Below are positions 53,474-63,688 of a DNA stretch of 64,000 nucleotides, one piece after another. The stretch covers positions 1 through 64,000 of the forward strand of contig NZ_MLAQ01000007.1 in assembly GCF_002272895.1 (NCBI RefSeq), in the 5' to 3' direction. The notes below the pieces were generated by a model. That model worked only from the letters and a program-made list of their open reading frames with translations, searched no databases and was not told the DNA's origin. This DNA comes from Helicobacter sp. 12S02232-10. Lineage in GTDB: Bacteria > Campylobacterota > Campylobacteria > Campylobacterales > Helicobacteraceae. How positions within the stretch are numbered: the stretch's first letter is position 1; each line of letters opens with the position of its first letter. A program made the position numbers and the translations under genes.

Positions 53474-54732
53474 AGATTCACTTTAAAAATAGGTTTTTCA
53501 TAAGCTTTAAATCCTTTTGTCATTTGTTTGATTTCTTCTTTAATACGGCTTTGCAATGATGCATTGTTAATATCGTCAAGAATATCAGCAATTTTATTGC
53601 CGATCCATTCAAATTCGTTTTCTTTCATTCCTCTAGCTGTGAGTGCAGGGGAACCTATTCTGATTCCACTAGTAACAAAAGGACTTCTATGTTCGCCTGG
53701 AACGGTATTTTTATTGACGGTGATCCCTGCATTGCCAAGAGCAATATCGGCATCTTTACCACTGAAAGGTTTGTCTAAAAAACTCATCAAAATCAGATGG
53801 TTGTCTGTGCCGCCACTTACAAGATTATAACCCCTATTGATCAATACATCTGCCATTTTTTTGATATTTGTTTTGATTTGTTTGGCATAGGCTTTCCATT
53901 GAGGTTTCAAATTTTCGCCAAAACCTATGGCTTTTGCAGCAATAATATGCATCAATGGACCCCCTTGCAGACCTGGAAATACTGCTTTGTTGATTTTTTG
54001 GGATATTTCTTCATCATTTGTAAGGATTATTCCGCCTCTTGGACCTCGAAGGGTTTTGTGAGTGGTTGTGGTTACAATATGGCAATGGGGGAATGGATTG
54101 GGGTATTCATCTGCTACTACAAGACCTGCAATATGGGCTATATCCCCCATCAGTAAAGCCCCGACACTATCTGCGATTTCTCTGAATTTTTTGAAATCAA
54201 GTTCGCGTGTATAGGCTGAAAATCCGCATACGATCATTTTAGGTTTAATGACTTTAGCGTATTCGGCTACTTTTTCATAATTGATTCTTCCATCAAGCTC
54301 CACTCCATAGAAAAAACTTTGATAGATTTGTCCTGTTACGCTTACTTTTGCTCCGTGGGTTAAATGCCCGCCGTGGCTTAAATCCATTCCCAATATTTTA
54401 TCATAGGGTTTGAGCAAGGCAGCATAGACGGCGCCATTGGCTTGACTGCCTGAATGTGGTTGGACATTTGCAAATGCACATCCAAATAGTTCTTTAGCCC
54501 TTTTGATGGCAATCGTTTCTATTTCATCTACAAATTCGCAACCCCCATAGTATCTTTTTCCAGGATAACCTTCGGCGTATTTGTTTGTAAGGACACTTCC
54601 CATTGCCTCCATAACGCTTGGAAACGTATAGTTTTCACTCGCAATCATTTCTAAATGATCGTTTTGTCTTTGAAGTTCTTTTTCAATAAGGGTGAAAATT
54701 TCTTTGTCTGAATGTTGCATAGAGTATTCCAT
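53470..54732 (-). CDS. glyA: Serine hydroxymethyltransferase
   Basis: PLP enzyme that converts serine and tetrahydrofolate to glycine and methylene-tetrahydrofolate. [35 protein letters not shown], and the PLP-lysine motif [14 protein letters not shown] are all intact. 420 residues. The ATG at 54732 has AGGAAT seven bases upstream; a second ATG at 54720 is possible. Follows lysS by 3 bp and is coupled to DUF1882. Confidence 0.97.
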   Translation of the reverse strand: MEYSMQHSDKEIFTLIEKELQRQNDHLEMIASENYTFPSVMEAMGSVLTNKYAEGYPGKRYYGGCEFVDEIETIAIKRAKELFGCAFANVQPHSGSQANGAVYAALLKPYDKILGMDLSHGGHLTHGAKVSVTGQIYQSFFYGVELDGRINYEKVAEYAKVIKPKMIVCGFSAYTRELDFKKFREIADSVGALLMGDIAHIAGLVVADEYPNPFPHCHIVTTTTHKTLRGPRGGIILTNDEEISQKINKAVFPGLQGGPLMHIIAAKAIGFGENLKPQWKAYAKQIKTNIKKMADVLINRGYNLVSGGTDNHLILMSFLDKPFSGKDADIALGNAGITVNKNTVPGEHRSPFVTSGIRIGSPALTARGMKENEFEWIGNKIADILDDINNASLQSRIKEEIKQMTKGFKAYEKPIFKVNL

Positions 54733-54735
54733 AGG

Positions 54736-56253
54736 CTATTCCTTTTCTTCTTGTGTGATTGAATCATCATAATTCATTTTAATTGGCTTCATTGCAGGAA
54801 ACAGAATCACATCTTTGATTGTTTTTGAATCGGTTAATAACATTACAAGTCTGTCAATACCGATACCTTCCCCTGCTGTGGGAGCCATTCCGTATCCTAA
54901 TGCCCAAACATAGTCTTCATCCATATATTGAGCCTCCTCATCTCCAGCATCTTTGGCTTTAACTTGGGCTTTGAATCTTTCGAGTTGATCTAAAGGGTCG
55001 TTAAGCTCACTAAAGCCGTTGGCAATTTCTTTTCCCCCAATAAAGAGTTCAAATCTATCAGCAATTTGAGGATCGGTGTCGTTTCTTCGTGCTAAAGGGC
55101 TGATGTCAATGGGGTATTGTGTGATAAAAGTGGGGTTAATAAGCTTTGGTTCGACAAATTCATCAAATGCTTCGCTTAAAAGTTTTCCATAAGTCATTGT
55201 AGGATCGATTTTTATTTGATGGCTTTGGAGGAAAGCTTTGAGTTTGGTTTCATTTTCGATAACTTCTTTTGAGATGCCTCCAATTTCTTCTAAGGCTTTT
55301 TTATAAGGGATAATTTTAAAATCTTCAAAATCAATTTGATGTTGCCCGTGCTGAATTTTTTTAGGTAGATTGAGCTTCTCTAAAAGATAAGCAAATAGTT
55401 TTTGTGTCAGTCCAATCAAGTCTTCATAAGTTTTATATGCCCAATAAAATTCAATCATTGTAAATTCAGGGTTATGTGAATGATCCATCCCTTCATTTCT
55501 GAAATTTCTATTGATCTCAAATACGGCTTCAAAACCACCCACAATAAGACGCTTAAGATAGAGTTCAGGGGCAATTCTTAGATATCTTTCGACATCAAGA
55601 GCGTTGTGATGAGTGATGAAAGGCTTGGCGTTTGCTCCTCCAGGAATAGGGTGCAACATCGGTGTTTCAACCTCTAAAAATCCTTCTTCTTCAAAGAATT
55701 TTCTTATATTGGAGATGATGAGGCTACGTATTTTAAAGATTTCTTTTACATTGGGATTGACAATGAGATCAAGATAGCGTTGTCTATATCTGAGTTCAAT
55801 ATCAGTGAGACCGTGAAATTTTTCAGGCAAAGGAATGATGGATTTGGTGAGTATTTTAAATTCTAAAGTATGAATACTGAGTTCCCCTGTTTTAGTAACA
55901 AAAGGATAGCCATAGACATTTACAATATCGCCAACTTCAAGATTTTTTTTTATCAAAATAAAATCTTCTCCAAGATCATTTTGAGACAAGTAGGCTTGGA
56001 GAATGCCGCTTTGGTCTTCGATCTTGATGAAGCAAGCCTTGCCCATTAAGCGCAAAAATTTTACCCTGCCAGCGACAGAGTATTTTTTTGAAGGGTCTTT
56101 TGGCTCTTCAAGGGTTTTGAGATGTTCGAAATTTTGGATAAATACAGCGTTTGAAATTGTTTTTTTCGCATCATTTCGGTAAGGATTCTTATTCTCTTGC
56201 TTTAAATCTTGGGCTTTTTGAATTCTTTGTTTTATGTATTGGTTTTCGAACAT
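54736..56253 (-). CDS. lysS: Lysyl-tRNA synthetase (class II)
   Basis: 505 residues. An N-terminal OB-fold anticodon-binding domain ([23 protein letters not shown]) is followed by the class-II core: motif 1 around [21 protein letters not shown], motif 2 with [22 protein letters not shown], and motif 3 [14 protein letters not shown]. Start codon ATG at 56253. It stands between cvpA (4-bp gap) and glyA (3-bp gap), the order of HP0181-HP0183. Confidence 0.97.
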   Translation of the reverse strand: MFENQYIKQRIQKAQDLKQENKNPYRNDAKKTISNAVFIQNFEHLKTLEEPKDPSKKYSVAGRVKFLRLMGKACFIKIEDQSGILQAYLSQNDLGEDFILIKKNLEVGDIVNVYGYPFVTKTGELSIHTLEFKILTKSIIPLPEKFHGLTDIELRYRQRYLDLIVNPNVKEIFKIRSLIISNIRKFFEEEGFLEVETPMLHPIPGGANAKPFITHHNALDVERYLRIAPELYLKRLIVGGFEAVFEINRNFRNEGMDHSHNPEFTMIEFYWAYKTYEDLIGLTQKLFAYLLEKLNLPKKIQHGQHQIDFEDFKIIPYKKALEEIGGISKEVIENETKLKAFLQSHQIKIDPTMTYGKLLSEAFDEFVEPKLINPTFITQYPIDISPLARRNDTDPQIADRFELFIGGKEIANGFSELNDPLDQLERFKAQVKAKDAGDEEAQYMDEDYVWALGYGMAPTAGEGIGIDRLVMLLTDSKTIKDVILFPAMKPIKMNYDDSITQEEKE

Positions 56254-56257
56254 AGCT

Positions 56258-56902
56258 TTATTCCTGCGTTTTTTCTTTGATTTGAGAAGGAATGTTTTTA
56301 TAGATGCTTTCGGCTGAATTTTTAATGGAATCGGTGATGTTTTGGTTGGTTTCTTCTATGGTTTTTTGGGCTGAATCTGTTGCAGGTTGGCTAATATTTT
56401 TTATATTGTTTGCAGTTTCTTGAACGCTTTGGAGCTTCATAACAGAGGAAGAGATTGTGTTCATAATGCCATAGATTTTACTATTTTGACTCATATGTAC
56501 ATCAAGTTCTTTCATAAAATTCAGTTTGGAAATTCCAAAAAGAATAAAACCGATGATTAAAAATACCTTGCAACACGAAAAAATGAAACCGAGTGTTTTA
56601 TCTACAATTGCAAAGTCGCTGATTTTAACGAATTTGCCAATAATCACGCCCAAAATCAAAAAAGTCACCCAAATAACTGCTAAAATAATTACAAAACCTA
56701 TGAGGCTTGCAAGAGAAACACTATTGAAATTATGGATATTTGTTGTGAACCAATTCCCCATACTAGAGGCAAATCTCGAAGCGAAAAAAACTCCAAGTAC
56801 GATGCCTAATACGCCCGAAATTTCATTTACAAACCCGTTGTAAAACCCTCTTAGTCCTATTATTATGATGATAACGATCAATATCAAGTCTATATAGCTC
56901 AT
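56258..56902 (-). CDS. cvpA: CvpA-family membrane protein
   Basis: 214 residues with four hydrophobic segments in the first 130 residues ([23 protein letters not shown]... is the diagnostic start) and a C-terminal soluble, amphipathic helix region ([12 protein letters not shown] to the end). Named after the E. coli colicin V production gene; the family affects envelope and cell-surface phenotypes but its biochemistry is unsettled. First gene of the cvpA-lysS-glyA-DUF1882-SPOR leftward run, divergent from lnt. Confidence 0.9.
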   Translation of the reverse strand: MSYIDLILIVIIIIIGLRGFYNGFVNEISGVLGIVLGVFFASRFASSMGNWFTTNIHNFNSVSLASLIGFVIILAVIWVTFLILGVIIGKFVKISDFAIVDKTLGFIFSCCKVFLIIGFILFGISKLNFMKELDVHMSQNSKIYGIMNTISSSVMKLQSVQETANNIKNISQPATDSAQKTIEETNQNITDSIKNSAESIYKNIPSQIKEKTQE

Positions 56903-57026
56903 TTGTTACCTGTAATTTTCAGTTTTAAAAGGCTATCATTCTACAATAAATAAGCTAAAAATAAAAATTGTGACCCAAAAATTGAAATTTTGTTTTTTGC
57001 ATCAAGATATTAAATTTGAGAGAGAT

Positions 57027-58343
57027 ATGGACAGCAAGATAAAATCAATTGATTTAAAGCAAAGACAGATGGGATTAAAAACCTTATTTTCATTCAAAAT
57101 TCTGGGCATTTATCTTTTAAGTTCTTTTGTTTTGGCGGCAATTTTTTTAATTCCGGTGTATGGGAGTGCATTGTTTTTTTATAAAGATTGGAAAATTGGT
57201 TTGATTATTTATGAGAGTATTTTTGCTCTTCTAAGCATAGGGGTTTGGTTTGGAGTGCCAAAAAAGTTAGGGTTCTGGTTTGGTTTTTTTGTTGGATTGG
57301 GGTTGTTTTATTGGACTGGACTTAGCTTTCGATATTCTCCATCAGTGTTTTTGATCCCCTTTGTAATGGTTTTTGTGGGTTTGGTTTATGGGATTATTTT
57401 TTATTTTTTATTGTTTTTTAACTCGCCTTTTTATCGAATTTTTACATTGATGGTAATGAGCTATATCCATCCTTTTGGGTTTGATTGGCTTGTGATTGAT
57501 TCCTTTTTTTCTTATAGCGTATTTGGTGTGGATAAGTTGAGTTTTTTTTGCATTGTTTCAGGAGTGTGGGCGCTGATTTATTTTAAGAGGGTTTATAAAA
57601 TTTTTGGAGTTTGTTTTTTGCTTCTAGCTCTTGATTGGGGTGGGATAAGCGGAAAGAGTGTTTTGCCCTTAAAGATGGCAGTTACAACTACATATGTCAA
57701 TCAAGATTCAAAATGGGAGTCTGAAAATATTCAAAACATTATCAGGCAAAATTTGAATTTGATCCAAAAGGCGATTTTAGATGGCAAGGATATTGTTATT
57801 TTGCCTGAAACTGCTTTTCCTTTTGCCTTAAATGAAAGTTATTTGATGGAAGAATTGGAAAATTTGAGCCGTGAAATTGCTATTGTCGTAGGGGCTTTAC
57901 GCAAAGAAAAACAAAAGGTTTATAATAGTGCCTATTTGTTTGAAAATGGAAATTTTACTTACGCCGATAAGGTTGTTTTAGCTCCTTTTGGCGAAAAGAT
58001 TCCATTCCCTGATTTTATAGCAAGACCTCTTTATAAGTATTTTTTTGGAGAGGGATACGGATTGAGTCAGGGAAAAACATTTGAAGAGTTTCAAATAGGA
58101 AAAAGTTTGTTTGCAAGTGCAATTTGTTATGAGGGAACTTCAAAAATCACGTATGAAAAAAGACCTCAATACCTCATTTTAATCAGCAATAATGGTTGGT
58201 TTGTCCCTAGTATTGAACCTTTTTTGCAAAGAATACTGATTAAATACTACGCTAGAATTTATGATACAACCATTATTCATAGTATCAATCAATCCCCATC
58301 TTATATTGTATCGCCTTTTGTTTTGGGCGATGAGAATTTGTAG
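57027..58343 (+). CDS. lnt: Apolipoprotein N-acyltransferase
   Basis: Adds the third acyl chain to lipoproteins in the inner membrane. 438 residues: an N-terminal eight-helix membrane domain (about 22-210) followed by a periplasmic nitrilase domain with VILPETAFPFAL (catalytic Glu), the lysine of DKVVLAPFGEKIPF and the nucleophile in SAICYEGTSK. The ATG at 57027 follows GAGAGAG; an upstream GTG at 56970 is not supported. lgt at 18941-19783 carries out the first step of the same pathway. HP0180 has the same neighbours. Confidence 0.94.
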   Translation: MDSKIKSIDLKQRQMGLKTLFSFKILGIYLLSSFVLAAIFLIPVYGSALFFYKDWKIGLIIYESIFALLSIGVWFGVPKKLGFWFGFFVGLGLFYWTGLSFRYSPSVFLIPFVMVFVGLVYGIIFYFLLFFNSPFYRIFTLMVMSYIHPFGFDWLVIDSFFSYSVFGVDKLSFFCIVSGVWALIYFKRVYKIFGVCFLLLALDWGGISGKSVLPLKMAVTTTYVNQDSKWESENIQNIIRQNLNLIQKAILDGKDIVILPETAFPFALNESYLMEELENLSREIAIVVGALRKEKQKVYNSAYLFENGNFTYADKVVLAPFGEKIPFPDFIARPLYKYFFGEGYGLSQGKTFEEFQIGKSLFASAICYEGTSKITYEKRPQYLILISNNGWFVPSIEPFLQRILIKYYARIYDTTIIHSINQSPSYIVSPFVLGDENL

Positions 58344-58353
58344 GAGAAATATT

Positions 58354-58992
58354 ATGCTAAAAGCCACCCAACTATCGCATCATTTTGAAACATTGTTGTA
58401 TGAGGATCTCAATCTTGAGATTTTACCTAGAGAGTCTGTAGCGATTCTTGGGGTTAGTGGAAGTGGAAAATCAACGATTTTAAACAATCTTTCCACTATG
58501 CTAAAGCCGATCAAAGGAAGTGTGAAGCTTTTTGAATACGATGATATTTACTCCTTGCCCCCAACTAAACTTTTAGAGATTCGCCGTTATGAAGTGGGGA
58601 TTATTTTTCAGTCACATTATTTGTTTCGAGGTTTTAGCGGGAGTGAAAACCTTAAAGTTGCTTCGATTTTATCCAATCAGCCCATTGAGGAAGATTTGCT
58701 TGAATCCTTAGGAATCAGAAGCGTTATCCATCAAAACGTAGGAGAGCTTAGCGGGGGGCAGCAACAACGTCTTTCTATTGCGAGGGTATTGACAAAAAAA
58801 CCTAAAATCATTTTTGCTGATGAACCTACCGGAAATTTAGATAAAGCCACTGCTTGGAATGTGATGGAGACAATGTGCCGATATATACAAAATACGAATG
58901 GAATTCTTGTGCTTGCCACTCACGATGAAGAAATTGCAAAAAAATGTTCGCGGATTTTTCGCCTAAAAAACAAGAAGCTTTTAGAAATTTAG
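58354..58992 (+). CDS. ABC transporter ATPase, LolD-like (HP0179 family)
   Basis: 212 residues from the ATG at 58354, which follows GGAG; a longer frame from 58261 overlaps lnt and is not used. Walker A GVSGSGKST, signature LSGGQQQRLSIARVL and Walker B IIFADEPTGNLD place it with LolD/FtsE/MacB-type ATPases. No membrane subunit is adjacent. It is probably co-transcribed with lnt, so a lipoprotein-export role is attractive but not shown. The last bases overlap lpxK, which is convergent. Confidence 0.88.
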   Translation: MLKATQLSHHFETLLYEDLNLEILPRESVAILGVSGSGKSTILNNLSTMLKPIKGSVKLFEYDDIYSLPPTKLLEIRRYEVGIIFQSHYLFRGFSGSENLKVASILSNQPIEEDLLESLGIRSVIHQNVGELSGGQQQRLSIARVLTKKPKIIFADEPTGNLDKATAWNVMETMCRYIQNTNGILVLATHDEEIAKKCSRIFRLKNKKLLEI

Positions 58993-59891
58993 GCATATGA
59001 GCCAATATAATGGCGAATTTTTTCCTTAATTTGAGGATCGATCCAAAGTTTTAATTCCATAATGCTTAATGGAATAGGGCATTCTTGGAGTTTGACTTCA
59101 TCTTTTTGGGTGATAAGCAAGGAAGTGGCGTTGTGTTTTTTTGTTTCTGATATTAAATAAGGGATATTGAATTGGGCGTGATCTTTGAAAATCAATTTTC
59201 CCACGATATTAGGGATATATTCTTCCAACCTTGAAGGGTTGGCAATAGCTGTTACAAGTAACATTCTTTCGGTAGGATTTATGATTTCTACCTCTCTTTT
59301 ATAATCAATGCCTTCAAGTGCTAAAATATCTGCGCTTTTATACAAAGAGGGATTTTCGCGATAAAGCCCACTAGGAATGCAAAATCTGAAATAAGGATCT
59401 AGTTTTGGTTTTAATAAAATATTAAGCTTTTTAAATTTAAATCGAAATCCATCATCAAGAAGAATCATCTTACAATTGAGTTCTTTTGCTTTTTGAATGG
59501 CAAGATCTCGCTTTTTGCTTACAATAACGGTTGCATTTTTCGCCATTTTAGCAATCAAATATGCCTCATCACCTGCTTCTTTTTGAGAGATCAGGATTTG
59601 CCCTTCTTGACTCACAATTAAAAGACCTTTTGATTTCCTTTTGTATCCTCTAGAAATAATGGCAAAGTTTTTATAATCTTTAGCAATTTCGATGATGAAA
59701 GGTGTTTTACCGCTCCCGCCAGCAACAAGATTTCCAATACTGACTATAGGAATTTGAAAGTCCTTAAAAATTGCTATTTTTCGCCTGATTGTTGCAATGA
59801 TGCAATAGAGAAAAGAAAAGGGCAGCAGAAGCAGGGCAAGCCCCTTTTGCCAAAAAGCAGGTTTATAAAAATAACGTTCAATCAATCGCAT
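58989..59891 (-). CDS. lpxK: Tetraacyldisaccharide 4'-kinase
   Basis: Phosphorylates the 4' position of the lipid A precursor. A membrane-associating N-terminus (about 15-35) precedes the P-loop SIGNLVAGGSGKTPFIIEIA, and the protein has AIISRGYKRKSKG and the ILLDDGFRFKF motif. 300 residues. Downstream of nadE by 43 bp on the same strand, as HP0328-HP0329. Confidence 0.95.
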   Translation of the reverse strand: MRLIERYFYKPAFWQKGLALLLLPFSFLYCIIATIRRKIAIFKDFQIPIVSIGNLVAGGSGKTPFIIEIAKDYKNFAIISRGYKRKSKGLLIVSQEGQILISQKEAGDEAYLIAKMAKNATVIVSKKRDLAIQKAKELNCKMILLDDGFRFKFKKLNILLKPKLDPYFRFCIPSGLYRENPSLYKSADILALEGIDYKREVEIINPTERMLLVTAIANPSRLEEYIPNIVGKLIFKDHAQFNIPYLISETKKHNATSLLITQKDEVKLQECPIPLSIMELKLWIDPQIKEKIRHYIGSYA

Positions 59892-59934
59892 TATAAAGAA
59901 GCGATTTTTGAAATATTATCAATCTGAAACATTC

Positions 59935-60720
59935 TTAATCGAGCTTATAGGTGATGGGTAAATTGCGTTTGAACAGATTCTTTTTAATTCTTGGGACAAT
60001 AGAGTTTAACATTTCTTTATTGTAACCCAACGGAATTAGTTTTTTGATATCAATTTTAGAAAAATCATCATAAATTTTACAAATATCAAATAGTAATTGA
60101 TCAACATCTGAATATTTATAGCCCAACTCTTCTTCATCGCTTTGACCAGCATATAAATCCGCGCTTGGTTTTTTATCAATGATATTTTTGGGGATATTGA
60201 GCAGTTTTGCAAGCTCATAAACTTGAGTTTTGAAAAAATTTCCGATTGGGTTAATAGCACAAGCAAGATCCCCGTGAATGGTTCCATAGCCTAGCATTAA
60301 TTCACTTTTATTGCTTGTGCCTACTACAAGTGCGCGAATCTCTTGAGAAAGATCATAAAGAAGAGACATTCTAATTCGGGTGCAGAAATTTCCTTTACGG
60401 ATGAGATCAGCATCTTTATGGTTCATCCTGAAAGCTTCATCATATTGATTGATTGATTGGACTTGATAGGGGATTTCAAATTGCTCACATAATGCTATGC
60501 CATCTGTCAAACTGGATTTAGATGATGTAATTGAAGGCATTAGCAAGGCTTGAAGGTGGTTGCCGAAAGTCATTTTACACAACACTGCCACAACAGCACT
60601 GTCTATGCCGCCACTGACGCCTAAAACAACTCTGTTAAAACCGCGATTTTTTGCTTCTTGGTATAAAAAATTTATCAGCGATTTGACAATATTTTGGGGT
60701 AAAGCAGGAATTTTATTCAT
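59935..60720 (-). CDS. nadE: NH3-dependent NAD+ synthetase
   Basis: Amidates deamido-NAD with ammonia. VVLGVSGGIDSAVVAVLC is the PP-loop, VVGTSNKSELMLGYGTIHGDLACAINPIG the substrate region, and KKPSADLYAGQSDEEELGY the lid. 261 residues. There is no glutaminase domain, so ammonia is the nitrogen source, a natural fit if the organism is ureolytic (not shown here). The ATG at 60720 (AGGAA upstream) is preferred over a TTG at 60723. Confidence 0.96.
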   Translation of the reverse strand: MNKIPALPQNIVKSLINFLYQEAKNRGFNRVVLGVSGGIDSAVVAVLCKMTFGNHLQALLMPSITSSKSSLTDGIALCEQFEIPYQVQSINQYDEAFRMNHKDADLIRKGNFCTRIRMSLLYDLSQEIRALVVGTSNKSELMLGYGTIHGDLACAINPIGNFFKTQVYELAKLLNIPKNIIDKKPSADLYAGQSDEEELGYKYSDVDQLLFDICKIYDDFSKIDIKKLIPLGYNKEMLNSIVPRIKKNLFKRNLPITYKLD

Positions 60721-61044
60721 CAATTCTTTCCTAAGTTTATTTATTAAAGTGCGTAATTTCCCGATAATTGTATCAAAAATATTTGTTGGTATTATAAATA
60801 ATCAAATACTTTAAATATAATTATAAGAATGTTTTGTTTATGATTACGTTTGATCTGTAATTTTATGAAAGTTTTTTGTCAAAAAATTTTGCTTGATTTC
60901 GCTTTGAAACATTTATAAGGAAATTAAGAACTAAATTGTTCTCTTATCAAAAATATTTAAGTCTAAATAAACTAAAATACAGCTGGTTTTTCTGCGAAAC
61001 AATAAAATCGACTTGCAAAACTAAATAAAGGAGAATTAACAACA
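60721..61044 (+). promoter_or_regulatory. Spacer between nadE and petABC with a probable petA promoter
   Basis: A 324-bp gap between divergent genes with no reading frame that I can support. A TAAAAT at about 60973-60978 could be the -10 of the petABC promoter, and AAAGGAG is placed 11 bases before the petA ATG. The part nearest nadE is very AT-rich. No clear operator was found. Confidence 0.4.
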
Positions 61045-61548
61045 ATGGCTGAAATTAAAAGACGCGATTTTTTGGGGATGACACTTGGGGGCGTTACTGC
61101 CGTAGGTGCAATCGCTTCCCTTGTCGCTATGAAAAAAACTTGGGATCCTCTTCCAAGTGTGGTTTCTGCAGGTTTCACAACTGCAGATGTCAGTAATATG
61201 AAAGAAGGTGAGCTTTCTCAAGTAGAATGGCGCGGCAAGCCTGTTTATATCATCAAAAAAAATAAGGCAGATCCATTTAACCCACAAAGGGATTTTAAAA
61301 TAGGTGAAGATGTTTTTACCGTAGGTATTCAGATTTGCACTCATTTGGGGTGTATCCCTATTTTTCATCCGGAAGAAAAAGAATTTTTGTGTCCTTGTCA
61401 CGGGGGTAAATTCACTCTTGATGGGATAAATGTACCCGGAACTCCTCCTCCAAGACCTTTTGATATCCCTCCTTTTAAAATCGATGGGACAAAAATTGTC
61501 TTTGGCGAAACAGGGGCTGAGTATCAAAAAATGATAGGCAAGGCATAA
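61045..61548 (+). CDS. petA: Ubiquinol/menaquinol-cytochrome c reductase, Rieske iron-sulfur subunit
   Basis: Carries the [2Fe-2S] cluster of the bc1 complex. The first residues MAEIKRRDFLGMTLGG form a twin-arginine signal-anchor, so the folded protein is placed by Tat. Cluster ligands lie in CTHLGCIP and CPCHGG, and the Pro loop is in NVPGTPPPRPFD. 167 residues. First gene of petABC, 10 bp before petB. Confidence 0.97.
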   Translation: MAEIKRRDFLGMTLGGVTAVGAIASLVAMKKTWDPLPSVVSAGFTTADVSNMKEGELSQVEWRGKPVYIIKKNKADPFNPQRDFKIGEDVFTVGIQICTHLGCIPIFHPEEKEFLCPCHGGKFTLDGINVPGTPPPRPFDIPPFKIDGTKIVFGETGAEYQKMIGKA

Positions 61549-61558
61549 GGAGAAGAAA

Positions 61559-62794
61559 ATGGCAGAAATTAGAAAAGCTGATGGCTTGATTGATTGGCTT
61601 GATCAGAGGTTGGGGGTTAAAAAACTTACAAAAGTTTTGATGACAGAGTATTGGATCCCTAAAAATATTAATTTTTTGTGGGCGATGGGAGTAGTTTTAA
61701 CTGCTTTATTTACGGTTCTTGTGGTTTCGGGGATTTTTTTATTGATGTATTATAAGCCTGATGCAAAAATGGCTTTTGATAGTGTCAATTATACAATTAT
61801 GCAAGAAGTTGCTTACGGCTGGCTTTGGAGACATATTCACGCAGTTGCTGCAAGTATGATATTTGTGATTATCTATATTCATATGTTTGTCGCTATTTAT
61901 TATGGTTCTTATAAAAATGGCAGAGAGATGATTTGGGTTAGTGGTATGCTCTTATTTGTGGTATTTTCTGCAGAGGCTTTTAGCGGTTATATGTTGCCTT
62001 GGGGACAAATGAGTTATTGGGCTGCTACGGTTATTACCAATTTGTTTGGCGGCATTCCTTTTATTGGAAATGATGTGGTTGAATGGATTCGAGGAAACTA
62101 TGTTGTGGCTGATGCGACTTTGACGCGATTTTTTATGCTTCACGTATTTTTGTTGCCAGTTGTGATTATAATTTTAATTGTAGTGCATTTTTATTCACTC
62201 AGAGTCCCTCACGTCAATAACCAATATGGCGAAGTTCTTGATTTTGAAGCTGAAGAAAAAAAATATCTTGAAGGCAAGAAAAAAGAATCTAAAGTCATTC
62301 CATTTTGGCCTGTTTTCCTTTCAAAAGATATTTTTGTGATTTGCACCTTTATGATATTTTTCTTTTATTTGGTTTGTTATCATTATGATTTTGCGATGGA
62401 TCCGGTAAATTTTGATCCTGCAGATAGCTTAAAAACCCCTACTCATATTTATCCTGAGTGGTATTTCTTGTGGAGTTATGAAGTATTGAGAGGATTTTTC
62501 TTTAGTGCTGATCTTGGTTTGATTGCTTTTGGCATTGCTCAGATAATCTTCTTCTTTTTGCCTTGGCTTGACAGAAGTTCAAAGGTTGCCCCTGCACATA
62601 AAAGACCTGCATTTTTCATTTGGTTTTGGTTGATAGTGCTGGATTTGATCGTCTTAACCATTTATGGTAAGTTGCCTCCAGAGGGAATGAATATTTATGT
62701 AGGCTTTGTGGCTTCCATTGCATTTTTGGTTTTGTTTATCATTGTTTTACCCATCATTACAATTGTTGAAAGAAAAAAAGGAGGTGTTCAATGA
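61559..62794 (+). CDS. petB: Cytochrome b subunit of the bc1 complex
   Basis: Membrane subunit with two b-type hemes and both quinone sites. 411 residues, about eight to nine helices. Heme-ligand histidines are in WRHIHAVAASMIFVIIYIHMF and MLHVFLLPVVIIILIVVHFYS. The Qo motif PEWY appears in HIYPEWYFLWSYE. Ribosome-binding site AAGGAGAAG. Overlaps petC by 4 bp. Confidence 0.97.
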   Translation: MAEIRKADGLIDWLDQRLGVKKLTKVLMTEYWIPKNINFLWAMGVVLTALFTVLVVSGIFLLMYYKPDAKMAFDSVNYTIMQEVAYGWLWRHIHAVAASMIFVIIYIHMFVAIYYGSYKNGREMIWVSGMLLFVVFSAEAFSGYMLPWGQMSYWAATVITNLFGGIPFIGNDVVEWIRGNYVVADATLTRFFMLHVFLLPVVIIILIVVHFYSLRVPHVNNQYGEVLDFEAEEKKYLEGKKKESKVIPFWPVFLSKDIFVICTFMIFFFYLVCYHYDFAMDPVNFDPADSLKTPTHIYPEWYFLWSYEVLRGFFFSADLGLIAFGIAQIIFFFLPWLDRSSKVAPAHKRPAFFIWFWLIVLDLIVLTIYGKLPPEGMNIYVGFVASIAFLVLFIIVLPIITIVERKKGGVQ

Positions 62795-63648
62795 AAGAGC
62801 TCAAAATACTTATTCTTTTGATCGTTGTCATTGGGATTATTTATTGGGGTGTGGAGCCTTTGGCTCATTCGATTATGCACCCTAAAGTCGCTCCGGCAGA
62901 TTATACTTTTAAGGATTTGAAAAAAATGGATTTGAGTACAGGGGATGCTCAAAAAGGTAAAAAACTTGTAGAAGAGAATTGTACAGCTTGCCATAGCATC
63001 AAATCTCAAAATATGCCAGCTCCTATGGACAATGCTTCAGCTGGTGCAGCTTATGGGGTTGTTCCTCCTGATTTATCCGATGTAGGGGCTGTGTTTGACC
63101 ATAATTTTTTAGCTAATTTTATTAAAAATCCTATTGAGGCTACTAAACTCACACATAAATTTGGTGATGCTAATCCTTATCCGATGCCTGCATATGATTG
63201 GATGAGTAATGATGATATTTCAAATATCGTGGCTTATTTGGTTTCTATAGCTCCAAAAAGTCTTACAGATAAGGAAGTTTTTGCACAGGCTTGCCAACGA
63301 TGCCATAGTGTTTCTTATGATAAAACTTATGCGCTCACTCCTGCAGAAGATTTGGAAAAATACTTGGGAGCTAAGGCACCTGATTTGTCAATGATGATCA
63401 GAAGCAGAGGTGAAAAAACCTTGAGTGTTTTTATCAATGATCCTCAAAAACTTCTTCCGGGAACTTCAATGCCACGAGTTGGCTTGGATCAAAAGGCTGA
63501 AAAACAAGTTATTGAGTATCTCCAAAAAGTAGGTGATAGTAAAAAGCCTCAAAGAGATGCTTTGGGTATTAAGATTATGATATTCTTTGCTGTGATGGCA
63601 TTACTTGCTTATGCTTGGAAAAGAAAAATCTGGAAAGATTTGCATTAA
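62791..63648 (+). CDS. petC: Di-heme cytochrome c subunit of the bc1 complex
   Basis: 285 residues with two c-type heme sites, CTACHS (about 54) and CQRCHS (about 170), an N-terminal membrane segment (about 4-22) and a C-terminal anchor (about 264-280) ending KRKIWKDLH. Each CxxCH domain has a late methionine candidate ligand (YPMPAYDWM, TSMPRVGL). This two-heme form replaces classical cytochrome c1 in Campylobacterota and would pass electrons to cbb3 oxidase. Last gene of petABC, followed by a terminator at 63654. Confidence 0.95.
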   Translation: MKELKILILLIVVIGIIYWGVEPLAHSIMHPKVAPADYTFKDLKKMDLSTGDAQKGKKLVEENCTACHSIKSQNMPAPMDNASAGAAYGVVPPDLSDVGAVFDHNFLANFIKNPIEATKLTHKFGDANPYPMPAYDWMSNDDISNIVAYLVSIAPKSLTDKEVFAQACQRCHSVSYDKTYALTPAEDLEKYLGAKAPDLSMMIRSRGEKTLSVFINDPQKLLPGTSMPRVGLDQKAEKQVIEYLQKVGDSKKPQRDALGIKIMIFFAVMALLAYAWKRKIWKDLH

Positions 63649-63653
63649 TATTG

Positions 63654-63688
63654 CACAATCACAAATTTAATTTGTGATTGTGTTTTTT
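63654..63688. terminator. Bidirectional terminator between petC and thrC
   Basis: CACAATCACAAATT (63654-63667) pairs perfectly with AATTTGTGATTGTG (63669-63682) and is followed by a T6 run on the plus strand. It separates the petABC operon from the convergent thrC and is the longest perfect stem that I found in the window. Confidence 0.85.

Noticed and set aside
58261..58353. Longer N-terminus for the LolD-like ATPase overlapping lnt
   Set aside because: The extension is the shadow of lnt in another frame; GGAG is placed for the ATG at 58354.
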